Positions 1-7,594 of a stretch of 41,682 nt of DNA are shown piece by piece. The translations under genes were made by a program, and so were the position numbers. How positions within the stretch are numbered: the stretch's first letter is position 1; every line of letters begins with the position of its first letter. Source of the stretch: an uncultured Eubacterium sp. (lineage in GTDB: Bacteria; Bacillota; Clostridia; Lachnospirales; Lachnospiraceae); contig USBB01000021.1 of the NCBI GenBank assembly GCA_900552795.1, positions 1 to 41,682 of the forward strand, given 5' to 3'. The notes beneath the pieces are model-generated. The model ran no database searches. It had not been told where the DNA came from and saw nothing but the letters and a program-made list of their open reading frames with translations.

Positions 1-100
1 ACAGCTATTTGTTTCTGAGCGAAAGCAAATAGCCTTAATGGCAGACGCAAATTTGAGATTTGCGTCGCCTCTTCGCGACAAGTCGCTCAGAAATGAGGAT
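1..100 (+). repeat. Structured intergenic repeat, copy 1 (full length)
   Basis: About 100 bp, matched in inverted orientation at 18321-18427. Stem A pairs GCTATTTG (4-11) with CAAATAGC (26-33). Stem B pairs GACGCAAAT (44-52) with ATTTGCGTC (58-66). Stem C pairs GCGAC (75-79) with GTCGC (82-86). CTGAGCG (15-21), in the loop of stem A, is also complementary to CGCTCAG (84-90), so a pseudoknot or an alternative fold is possible. The 3' end AAATGAGGAT supplies the ribosome binding site of the sugar kinase starting at 105. The window begins at or inside the element, so its true left end is unknown. Confidence 0.75.
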
Positions 101-104
101 TAAA

Positions 105-1109
105 ATGAAACACAAGATTATTACATTCGGCGAATTGATGCTTCGCCTGTCTCCTGAAAATAATGAAAGATTTACACAGGCCCACGCTTTTGAAGCTGTC
201 TACGGTGGCGGAGAAGCTAACACTGCCGTATCTTTATCAAATTTTGGAATTGACTGCAGTTATGTAACAAAGCTTCCTGCACACACAATAGGACAAAGTG
301 CTGTTAATTCGCTTCGTCAGTATGGCGTAGACACATCACATATTGTACGCGGCGGTGATCAGATAGGAATTTATTTCCTTGAGAAAAAAACAAGCCAGCG
401 CCCTACTAACGTAATCTATAACAGAAACGGATCTGCCATTGCTTTAGCTGATGAATCAGACTTTGACTGGGATAATATCTTTTCTGACGCAACATGGTTT
501 CACTTTTCAGGTATCACTCCTGCAATCAGTGACAATATGGCAAAGATATCTCTTACAGCATGTAAAAAAGCAAAAGAAAAGGGACTCACAGTAAGCTGTG
601 ACTTAAACTACAGAAGTAAGCTGTGGTCAAGTGAAAAAGCATGCAAAGTAATGTCTGAAATATGTAAATATGTAGATATCTGCATTGCAAACGAAGACGA
701 CGCAGTAGGTATATTCTCAATGGATGCATCTAAATCAAACGAAGAAAAGAATGCGTATATAGCAAAAGAACTTATGAAGCTTTTCCCATTTAAAATGGTT
801 GCCTCTGTATGGCGTACAGAAACTTCAATAACTACATTTAAGCTTCAATCCATGGTTTACACAGAAGGAAGAGCTTACTACAGCAAAGAATATTTCATGC
901 ACATACTTGATTATATCGGTGCCGGAGATGCATACTGCGCAGGTATCATATACAGTATAATCAATAATTTTGACCCTCAAAAATGTGTTGAATTCTCCAA
1001 TGCAGCAAGCTGCTTAAAGCACACTGTGAGCGGTGACTTTAACCTTGTAACTGCTGATGAAGTAATGAAGCTCGCATTTTCAGAAGCTGGAAATGAAGTT
1101 CAGCGATAA
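105..1109 (+). CDS. kdgK: PfkB-family sugar kinase, likely 2-dehydro-3-deoxygluconokinase
   Basis: 334-residue cytoplasmic carbohydrate kinase of the ribokinase/PfkB fold. The best match is KDG kinase, which phosphorylates 2-keto-3-deoxygluconate from uronate or pectin breakdown. Visible features are the N-terminal FGELMLRLSP strand, the GGGEANTAVSLSNFG substrate-binding segment, RPTNVIYNR in the lid region, and the PfkB signature GAGDAYCAGI around residue 272, with Asp as catalytic base. ATG at 105 is chosen because GAGG lies 6 nt upstream. An earlier in-frame ATG at 60 lies inside the structured repeat and lacks a ribosome binding site. The 3' end overlaps the convergent comEC fragment by 10 bp, with no terminator between them. 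KDG as substrate is inferred from family resemblance; another ketose or sugar acid is possible. Confidence 0.8.
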   Translation: MKHKIITFGELMLRLSPENNERFTQAHAFEAVYGGGEANTAVSLSNFGIDCSYVTKLPAHTIGQSAVNSLRQYGVDTSHIVRGGDQIGIYFLEKKTSQRPTNVIYNRNGSAIALADESDFDWDNIFSDATWFHFSGITPAISDNMAKISLTACKKAKEKGLTVSCDLNYRSKLWSSEKACKVMSEICKYVDICIANEDDAVGIFSMDASKSNEEKNAYIAKELMKLFPFKMVASVWRTETSITTFKLQSMVYTEGRAYYSKEYFMHILDYIGAGDAYCAGIIYSIINNFDPQKCVEFSNAASCLKHTVSGDFNLVTADEVMKLAFSEAGNEVQR

Positions 1110-1957
1110 TAAGTTTTACAATTAAACGTATTTCCGTCACTTTTTATGGTAATCTGACCGCAATTTGATGTAATATACGTAAAAGCTTTTATATTTTTTA
1201 ATTTGTCCACAGTCTGTTTTGCAGGATGTCCGTATCGGTTATCTATACCGCATGATATTATTGCAAGCTGTGGACTTACTTTTTCTATAAATTCATTATC
1301 AGACGATGAATCTGAACCGTGATGCGCTGCCTTCAGCATAGTTGTCTGTTTTATTTTACCGTTCATAAGCAGCATCTTTTCGATACAAGCCCCGATATCT
1401 CCTGTAAAAAGCGCAGTGAATTTCTTATATTTCAGACTAATTACAAGCGAATAATCATTGACATTTTCATATGTAAAACCGCTCACGGGATTAAGACACG
1501 TAAGATTTACGCCATCACCCAAATCAAGAAAACCTCCTCCTTTCATGCAGATAACATTAATTTCTTTTTCCTCTGCCAAATTAATTATGTCTTTAAAATC
1601 TTCTTTTTCCTTTCCTCCCAAATCAGGCAAAACTATATTTTTTATTTTAAAAACTCTTTCCTGCATATTCATAAGCTCAATTATTCCACTTGTGTGGTCC
1701 ATATCGGGATGACTTATAAAAACATAATCAATGCAGGTCACTCTCTTTGACTTGATAAGCGGATAAATACGTTTTTTACCGACATTTTTAATATCTGTGC
1801 TGCCTCCGTCAAAAAGCACGTTAATACCGCCCGGACTCCTTAAAAGAACGGATTCTCCCTGCCCCGTATCTATCATGTCTATTATCAGCTTATTTTCCTG
1901 CTTGGGCAAAAGTATCATAACTGCCAACAAAAGCAGTAATCCTGAAATAATATTCAT
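1100..1957 (-). CDS. comEC: C-terminal metallo-beta-lactamase part of a split ComEC
   Basis: 285 residues forming the MBL-fold domain that is normally fused to the end of ComEC. Metal-binding motifs are visible: SHPDMDHTSG (the HxDxDH type), FTGDIG, and KAAHHGSDSS. One hydrophobic segment at the N terminus (SGLLLLLAVMILL) is the last ComEC membrane helix. The ATG at 1957 has no Shine-Dalgarno sequence. The same frame stays open upstream to a TAG at 2063-2065, past the stop of the preceding channel fragment. This gene is therefore probably the 3' half of one comEC interrupted by a frameshift, not an independent gene. If made alone it would be an MBL hydrolase of unknown substrate. It follows directly behind the channel fragment on the same strand. 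Confidence 0.8.
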   Translation of the reverse strand: MNIISGLLLLLAVMILLPKQENKLIIDMIDTGQGESVLLRSPGGINVLFDGGSTDIKNVGKKRIYPLIKSKRVTCIDYVFISHPDMDHTSGIIELMNMQERVFKIKNIVLPDLGGKEKEDFKDIINLAEEKEINVICMKGGGFLDLGDGVNLTCLNPVSGFTYENVNDYSLVISLKYKKFTALFTGDIGACIEKMLLMNGKIKQTTMLKAAHHGSDSSSDNEFIEKVSPQLAIISCGIDNRYGHPAKQTVDKLKNIKAFTYITSNCGQITIKSDGNTFNCKTYYR

Positions 1958-2019
1958 AAGTTTTGCTGAACTTTTAAATTCTATTGAAGCTTTAAACTCT
2001 TTACAAAGTGCGAATTTCT

Positions 2020-3606
2020 TTACAAATACAACAAAATTATTATATAAAAAATAATATATGAACTAAATTCCGGTTTTCCTGTAACAATCCGGCTCTTAGG
2101 AATTGCCTCAGAAATTCTGCATAACAGTTCATATATTGACAACACACAGTTTGCGCCTCCCAAAAAAAATGAGGCTGCCCACGCTGAAAATAATCCTGCG
2201 ACAGCCGCAGCTATGGCACATATAAAAAGCAGTGTCATAAGCGGTATTGCAATTATATTTATAAAAGGTGAATAAAGCGGAAACTCAAAATTTTGATAAA
2301 GTATAAGAGGCAGGGTAAATAAACTTATCGCTGTACTTCCAAGAAACGCATCCGCAGCTTTAACACAAATTTCACCTGCTCTTTTTTTGTAAGGATTAAT
2401 TTTTATATTGATATCTTTAATTTTCTTTGAATAAGACAATAGAAATATATTATGAAATATAGGATGCAGCACCGCTATACCAAGTATTGCTGCAAATGAA
2501 AGCAAAAAAGACATGTCATAAAACACATAAATATTTTGTAAAGCAAGGATAATTCCCGACAAAGACAATGCGCAAAAAATATCGTACGTCTTTCCTAAAA
2601 CATCCGCCCCGACGGACACTATACTCATTATAAGTGCTCTTCCTGCAGACACCGCGTTTCCTGTAAGTATAACATACATTACAAGAAATGCTGCTGCTGC
2701 GCAGAATGAAACAAAATAACTCACTCCGGCACGACGAAGTATTTTATAAAAACTCATACCTATAAATGATACATGAAGTCCGCTTATTGCAAGAAGATGC
2801 GCAATTCCGTTTCTTTTGTATAAATCGTACTGCTCCTGTTCAATTCCGTCTCTGTCACCAAGAACAATCCCCTTTAAAAAACCTGCACTCCTTTTATCAG
2901 TAGCATTATCATATATATTTGCCACGCGTTGTTTCATATCGGACAACATTTTTTGTATACCGGTACATTTTTCTGTTATCTGTATTTCCTGTGATGTAAA
3001 TCTTAAGAATATTCCCTTTGACTTATAATAAGACTTCTGATTAAATTCACCGTCGTTTCGTGCATCTTTGCATAAACTTACCTCACCGCGCATGCTTATC
3101 CTGTCACCAGGAATTATTTTATAGTCCTGTTCTTTTTTATTATCATGCATATTTCTGTTATGGTCTCCACTGTTATAGTCACTTAAAACTATCTTAAGAT
3201 TATCTCCATATACGTTTTCATCTGTCAAATTAACTGTGCAAGCTTTTAAAATATACACCATGCCATAATCTTTCACAGACACACTCTCAACTATTCCCTC
3301 TGCCCACGCAGCTTTATATTCATTCTCATTTAAATTAGAAATTATTTCAGGCGGAACCATTTTAATGCTTCCATAAATAAATGAAACTGAAAATATAATA
3401 ATAAATGCAATTATATATTTGTATATATTACTTATAAAATTATAAGTATATGTTTTTTTTAAAAAATATGCAGCTGCTGCCAATAATACTGATATCGGAA
3501 GCAACTGCCAAAGTCCCTTTGATGCACATAAAATGCCGGCATAAAATGTACACGCAATAAATACTAAGGGTCTTTTTATATCTACCCCTCCATTCTTAAA
3601 TTCCAA
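2020..3606 (-). CDS. comEC: ComEC/Rec2 competence channel, N-terminal part (frameshifted)
   Basis: 528 residues covering the N-terminal helices, the soluble DUF4131/OB-like domain (about 80-200) and the multi-helix Competence domain with NGIAHLLAISGLHVSFIG. ComEC forms the inner-membrane channel that takes up single-stranded DNA during transformation. The family is usually about 750-800 residues with a C-terminal MBL domain, which here lies in another frame at 1100-1957. One extra base in the A6 run at 2046-2051 (T6 on the coding strand) would join both parts into about 835 residues. The start is also weak: the listed start is a TTG without a good ribosome binding site, while GGAGGGG is correctly spaced for an ATA codon at 3577-3579, giving the usual KRPLVFIA beginning. 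It lies 19 bp after the GerMN lipoprotein gene. Confidence 0.85.
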   Translation of the reverse strand: MEFKNGGVDIKRPLVFIACTFYAGILCASKGLWQLLPISVLLAAAAYFLKKTYTYNFISNIYKYIIAFIIIFSVSFIYGSIKMVPPEIISNLNENEYKAAWAEGIVESVSVKDYGMVYILKACTVNLTDENVYGDNLKIVLSDYNSGDHNRNMHDNKKEQDYKIIPGDRISMRGEVSLCKDARNDGEFNQKSYYKSKGIFLRFTSQEIQITEKCTGIQKMLSDMKQRVANIYDNATDKRSAGFLKGIVLGDRDGIEQEQYDLYKRNGIAHLLAISGLHVSFIGMSFYKILRRAGVSYFVSFCAAAAFLVMYVILTGNAVSAGRALIMSIVSVGADVLGKTYDIFCALSLSGIILALQNIYVFYDMSFLLSFAAILGIAVLHPIFHNIFLLSYSKKIKDINIKINPYKKRAGEICVKAADAFLGSTAISLFTLPLILYQNFEFPLYSPFINIIAIPLMTLLFICAIAAAVAGLFSAWAASFFLGGANCVLSIYELLCRISEAIPKSRIVTGKPEFSSYIIFYIIILLYL

Positions 3607-3625
3607 ACAGCTTAATTAAAGCTTT

Positions 3626-4555
3626 TTAAGAATCAATAATATTTTTATTAAATTGAAAATTCTGATCCAGCTTTATACTCTCCCTGAAGGTTTTTGTAGA
3701 ATCTCCATTTACCATTATCTTAACCGATTCTATATCCTTAAGTCCGCACAAAGTATTAACTATTGAATAAATCGCAACATCTGCCGATACATTTACCATT
3801 TCAGTAAAAAATACTGAATCAAAATTCACATAACAGACACCGCTGCTTACAGAAATACTTAACAGCTTCATAGTTGAAGGAAGTGTAGAAGAAAAATTAC
3901 TGTCAGTAGTTCCCTCTATCAACCTTTCCATAACCGCTTTTTCTATAGATATATTCTTGGCATAAGGTATCATCTCTTTTTTTCTTATCAGCCTGTCACC
4001 TGTTTTATTACCGTAATAAAAACTTACTTCTTCCCACTTAACCTTGTCAATACCGTCTGCATCATCTGCAAGATAATCGTTTGATAAAAGTCCCATATCG
4101 GTCCCATCATCATATCTGGCTGTCACACCATCAACATATATCTGTATATATTTAACCCCTTCAATCTGTGTTATTGTCTTAATGAGACCTGCGCGATAAA
4201 GGATTTCATCAACATTTTCCATATCATAATATGATTTATCAAAAAAGACATTTGCAATTTCATTTACAACCGAAACTTCAAGCAAATTCACATAATAAGG
4301 CTTTAGCACAAAAAGCTCCTCCTTTTTGTCTACCTGATTCATCTGCTTGGCAAGTTCAAATGCAAGCTGGGATAAATCTGTGGTTTCTGTACGATAATCA
4401 AGCTTTTCCAAAACATTTTGTGAAGCCTTTTTATAATAAATACTGTATACCTGTCCTTTTTCGTTGCTGTCACCTGCACAGCCATACAGAAATATTGGTA
4501 CAGACACTATTATAAACATAAGAATTAATGCTGTCATTTTTCTTAAATTTCTCAT
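3626..4555 (-). CDS. GerMN-domain lipoprotein
   Basis: 309 residues with a lipoprotein signal: positive N terminus, hydrophobic stretch ALILMFIIVSVPIFLYG and lipobox LYGC, so it should be anchored on the outer face of the membrane. Two GerMN-like repeats follow, one around residues 60-150 (ending near IYVDGV) and one around 185-300 (IEKAVMERLIEGT, then VCYVNFDSVF and VKIMVNGD). GerMN domains occur in spore protein GerM and in actinobacterial LpqB. The gene directly follows a histidine kinase gene, as lpqB follows mtrB, suggesting a role in sensing or modulating that kinase; this is inference. It is followed by comEC. Upstream sequence carries a partial copy of the structured repeat, and AAGGGG serves as ribosome binding site. 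Confidence 0.85.
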   Translation of the reverse strand: MRNLRKMTALILMFIIVSVPIFLYGCAGDSNEKGQVYSIYYKKASQNVLEKLDYRTETTDLSQLAFELAKQMNQVDKKEELFVLKPYYVNLLEVSVVNEIANVFFDKSYYDMENVDEILYRAGLIKTITQIEGVKYIQIYVDGVTARYDDGTDMGLLSNDYLADDADGIDKVKWEEVSFYYGNKTGDRLIRKKEMIPYAKNISIEKAVMERLIEGTTDSNFSSTLPSTMKLLSISVSSGVCYVNFDSVFFTEMVNVSADVAIYSIVNTLCGLKDIESVKIMVNGDSTKTFRESIKLDQNFQFNKNIIDS

Positions 4556-4586
4556 ATAACCCCTTATTTCTGAGCGACAACGCCGC
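4556..4586 (-). repeat. Partial copy of the structured repeat (3' end)
   Basis: On the minus strand a hairpin GCGGC-GTT-GTCGC is followed by TCAGAAATAAGGGG and the ATG of the GerMN gene. It matches the 3' end of the full repeats (stem C plus TCAGAAATGAGG). The hairpin uses a different left arm (GCGGC in place of GCGAC), keeping pairing through a G-U. Stems A and B are not present here. Confidence 0.5.
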
Positions 4587-4591
4587 TTTCT

Positions 4592-6097
4592 TTAATTAAT
4601 ATAGTTTAACGGAATTCTGATTGTAAAAGTTGTTCCTACTCCCTCTTCACTATGAAGTTTTATAGTTCCATGATGCATAACAATAATTTTTTGAACAATG
4701 GCAAGTCCTAAACCCGTACCGCCCGACTCCCTTGAACGCGCTTTATCGACCCTGTAAAATCTTTCAAAAACCTTATCCTGACTATCCTCCGGTATGCCTA
4801 TTCCCGAATCCTCTATTCTTACATAGAAATACTGATAATCTGCATTAAGTGAAACATGTACCCAACCGTCAAACTTGTTATACTTAATCGCATTCTCAAC
4901 AAGATTTGAAATAACCTGAGTAAACTTAAGCTCATCAACCTGAGCGACAACAGGACGGAAGCTTTCAAAAAGCACTTCAACATTCTTTTTCTGTGCGATT
5001 GGCTTTAATCTTTTTAAAATCATCTCAAGCAGTTCGTTTATGTTAACTGAAGCTACATGCATTGAATCTGCGGCCTTATCCATCCTGACTAAAGAAAGCA
5101 GATCTTCTATAATCTTACTTTCCCTGTCAATTTCCTTTGTTATGTCCTGCATAAATTCCTTATACAATTCTATAGGTACGTCATCCTGCATATTAAGTGA
5201 ATCTGCCAAAACCTTAATTGATGTGATAGGGGTCTTTAATTCATGTGATACATTCGATACAAATTCCTGCCTGTTTTCATCATTATCATTCATCTTGTCA
5301 AGAATAATGTTAAAATTCTGAGCAAATGACCTAAGTTCTGTAGTTCCGCCGACATCTATTCTTTTATCAAAATGACCTGCGGCCACGTCCTCGACAACTT
5401 TCATGGCCTTTTTAACTTTTCTTCCTGAATATACACATATAATAAATATTGCTGATACAATAATAATAATAAAACCGGTTATAAGAACATTTTCCCTCTC
5501 TCTTACATCTGATACAAATTCTCCTATAATACTAACATCCATATCTGCAACAAGAATTCCCATCATTACGTTATCGGATCCATATATAGGTACAACTGCC
5601 TCTATATTTTTATTATCACTGTCAAAATAAGAATAACTTTTACCCTTCTGATATGCATCAATAACATGCTCATTGAGAATTGCTTTGTCATTCTCCATCG
5701 AATATGAATCTGACACAATCACAAAATTAGTATTTACAATCCTTACCCTTACTGAATTCATGGTAGAATATCTTCTCATCTGAGTGTACACCCCACCATT
5801 TTCAGCCTGTGCAAGTGAATTGTAATCACCAAACTCATCAGCCATGACTGCCGCATTCACCTGTAAAACCGCTACCTGAGATGAAATCATATTCTGCTTA
5901 TAATAATAATTAACCATATTAGTCATAATTATCAAAGGAATTATAATCAACAGAGAAAAAGTCACAAACATTCTGAATCTTATGCTTGAAATACCAATTC
6001 CTATTCTTTCAAACATTTCAAGAAACACTCTTAAACTAAAACGTTTTCTTACATCACCATATTTTCGCGACTCGTAATTTTTAATATTTTTAAACAT
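4592..6097 (-). CDS. Membrane sensor histidine kinase (PhoR/WalK type)
   Basis: 501 residues: membrane helix 1 (about 42-62), an extracytoplasmic Cache/PAS-like sensing domain (63-203), membrane helix 2 (204-224), HAMP (224-275), HisKA with SHELKTP and phospho-acceptor His285, and an HATPase domain with NLVENAIKYN (398-407), DSGIGIP and GGTGLGLAI. ATG at 6097 is preferred over an upstream in-frame codon at 6145. It overlaps the regulator stop by 8 nt with GTGGGG about 10 nt upstream, implying translational coupling. Its partner is the response regulator at 6090-6779 and it is followed by a GerMN lipoprotein. The signal is unknown; the position between comEA and comEC hints at envelope or competence control. 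Confidence 0.93.
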   Translation of the reverse strand: MFKNIKNYESRKYGDVRKRFSLRVFLEMFERIGIGISSIRFRMFVTFSLLIIIPLIIMTNMVNYYYKQNMISSQVAVLQVNAAVMADEFGDYNSLAQAENGGVYTQMRRYSTMNSVRVRIVNTNFVIVSDSYSMENDKAILNEHVIDAYQKGKSYSYFDSDNKNIEAVVPIYGSDNVMMGILVADMDVSIIGEFVSDVRERENVLITGFIIIIVSAIFIICVYSGRKVKKAMKVVEDVAAGHFDKRIDVGGTTELRSFAQNFNIILDKMNDNDENRQEFVSNVSHELKTPITSIKVLADSLNMQDDVPIELYKEFMQDITKEIDRESKIIEDLLSLVRMDKAADSMHVASVNINELLEMILKRLKPIAQKKNVEVLFESFRPVVAQVDELKFTQVISNLVENAIKYNKFDGWVHVSLNADYQYFYVRIEDSGIGIPEDSQDKVFERFYRVDKARSRESGGTGLGLAIVQKIIVMHHGTIKLHSEEGVGTTFTIRIPLNYIN

Positions 6098-6779
6098 TAA
6101 AGAAATACCCCACGCCCCACTTAGTATGCACATACTTAGGCTCACTAGGGTTATCCTCTATCTTTTCTCTCAACCTTCTTACATGCACATCAACAGTTCT
6201 TGCATCTCCCGGATAATCGTATCCCCATACCGTATTTAATAAAGTCTCTCTTCCATAAACCTTACCCGGATTTTTAACAAAAAGCTCAATAAGATCAAAC
6301 TCCTTTGCTGTAAGATATATTTCCTTACCACCGATATAAAGACTCCTGCTGTCGCAGTCTATTTTAAGATCTCCAGCAACAAGCACATTAGATTTCTTAG
6401 GTGCCTGCTCTTTTTTTGAATTTCTTCTTAGAATAGCTTTAATTCTCGCCTTCACCTCGAGAATATTAAATGGCTTTGTTATATAATCATCTGCGCCATA
6501 CTCAAGGCCCAGGATCTTATCCATATCATCTCCCTTTGCAGTGAGCATAATAATAGGAACATTAGAAAATTCCCTTACCTGCTGACACACCAAAAGACCG
6601 TCAAGCTTAGGAAGCATAACATCTAAAAGCACCATATCGTAATCGTTATTTCTTATGCTCTCCACAGCCTCCTCACCGTCATAAGCGCATGATACTTCCA
6701 TTCCATCCTGCTCTAAACTAAACTTCAATCCCTTTACAATTAATTTCTCATCATCTACAACTAAAACTTTTCCCGGCAT
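6090..6779 (-). CDS. OmpR/PhoB-family response regulator
   Basis: 229 residues. The receiver domain (about 4-118) has VVDDEK, phospho-acceptor Asp53 in LLDVMLP, Thr80 and Lys102 in TKPF. A winged-helix Trans_reg_C domain (about 130-228) carries YLTAKEFDLIELF and GRETLLNTVWGYDY...RTVDVHVRRLREK. It should bind DNA as a dimer when phosphorylated by the adjacent kinase. ATG at 6779 is chosen because AGAGGA lies at good spacing; the in-frame codon at 6803 would overlap comEA. Similarity is to the WalR/PhoP branch, but targets cannot be read from the sequence. Confidence 0.94.
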   Translation of the reverse strand: MPGKVLVVDDEKLIVKGLKFSLEQDGMEVSCAYDGEEAVESIRNNDYDMVLLDVMLPKLDGLLVCQQVREFSNVPIIMLTAKGDDMDKILGLEYGADDYITKPFNILEVKARIKAILRRNSKKEQAPKKSNVLVAGDLKIDCDSRSLYIGGKEIYLTAKEFDLIELFVKNPGKVYGRETLLNTVWGYDYPGDARTVDVHVRRLREKIEDNPSEPKYVHTKWGVGYFFNV

Positions 6780-6790
6780 ATTTTTTCCTC

Positions 6791-7450
6791 TCACTCTACA
6801 CAAATCAAATCTTTTATTTTATCAAAAGCAGCATCTTTGATGCCGCTTATTTTTTTAATATCACTTATGCTTTTAAATTTTCCGTTTTTTTGCCTGTAAT
6901 CAATAATATCTTTGGCCCGCGACTCACCTATTCCCGGAAGAGTCATAAGCTGCTGCGAAGTTGCAGTATTTATATTGATTTTGGCTGCCTCAATGCCTCC
7001 CGCCTGCTCCTGCGGCAGCACTTCGCCAAGCTTAGGCACATAAAGCTTTTGCCCATCTTTCACCGAATCTGCAAGGTTAATATACGTCCGGTCAGCATCT
7101 TCGCTGAAGCCTCCGGCCATCTCGATAACCTCATATATGCGCAGGTCATCACTGCACTCATAAACTCCCGGCGAGTTCACGCTTCCGCATACATATACGT
7201 AATATACTGCTGTTTTTTCCGAATTATCATTCTGATTTTTTGATTCAGCCAACAAACTTTCTTCTGAAAAATCCTGTGTGCCATCATCATATACAATTTC
7301 CTGCCCGTGAAGCGGTTCAGATTTATCGTAAGAAAACTTTAAACCTCTTAATACACAGTAAAAAATACCGCAAATAAGTATAAATACAACTATCAGCGGA
7401 TATTTTAAATTATTTCTTTTCGTCAATAATAATTTTATAAAATCTTTCAA
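6791..7450 (-). CDS. comEA: ComEA DNA-binding protein (SLBB + helix-hairpin-helix)
   Basis: 219 residues: one N-terminal membrane anchor (YPLIVVFILICGIFYCVL), a linker, an SLBB domain (about 90-140, VYVCGSVNSPGVYEC, with LADSVKDGQKLYVP at its end) and a C-terminal pair of helix-hairpin-helix motifs (INTATSQQLMTLPGIGESRA and ISDIKKISGIKDAAFDKI). ComEA binds incoming double-stranded DNA at the outer face of the membrane and hands it to ComEC. A TTG start at 7450 is preferred, since AAGGAG lies 8 nt upstream; the ATG at 7528 would run into the divergent promoter region. In B. subtilis comEA and comEC share an operon; here a two-component system and a lipoprotein gene sit between them. Confidence 0.9.
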   Translation of the reverse strand: MKDFIKLLLTKRNNLKYPLIVVFILICGIFYCVLRGLKFSYDKSEPLHGQEIVYDDGTQDFSEESLLAESKNQNDNSEKTAVYYVYVCGSVNSPGVYECSDDLRIYEVIEMAGGFSEDADRTYINLADSVKDGQKLYVPKLGEVLPQEQAGGIEAAKININTATSQQLMTLPGIGESRAKDIIDYRQKNGKFKSISDIKKISGIKDAAFDKIKDLICVE

Positions 7451-7594
7451 TGTACAAACTCCTTTTTTCAAAGACCCTGTTTTGTACATGAATATTGTAC
7501 AAAAATAAAAATAATAATACAAGTGCAAATCTGGCTAAAATATAGTACAATATATTTATTAATTATTTATGAATTTTTTTTGCGGAGGTATATT

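Noticed and set aside
1319..1750. A 143-residue open frame on the plus strand
   Set aside because: It is antisense to the conserved MBL domain of comEC, with a low-complexity translation and no initiation signal.
7546..7551. TACAAT as -10 box of the YfhO-like gene
   Set aside because: No acceptable -35 box lies at 16-18 bp, so it is not listed as a promoter.
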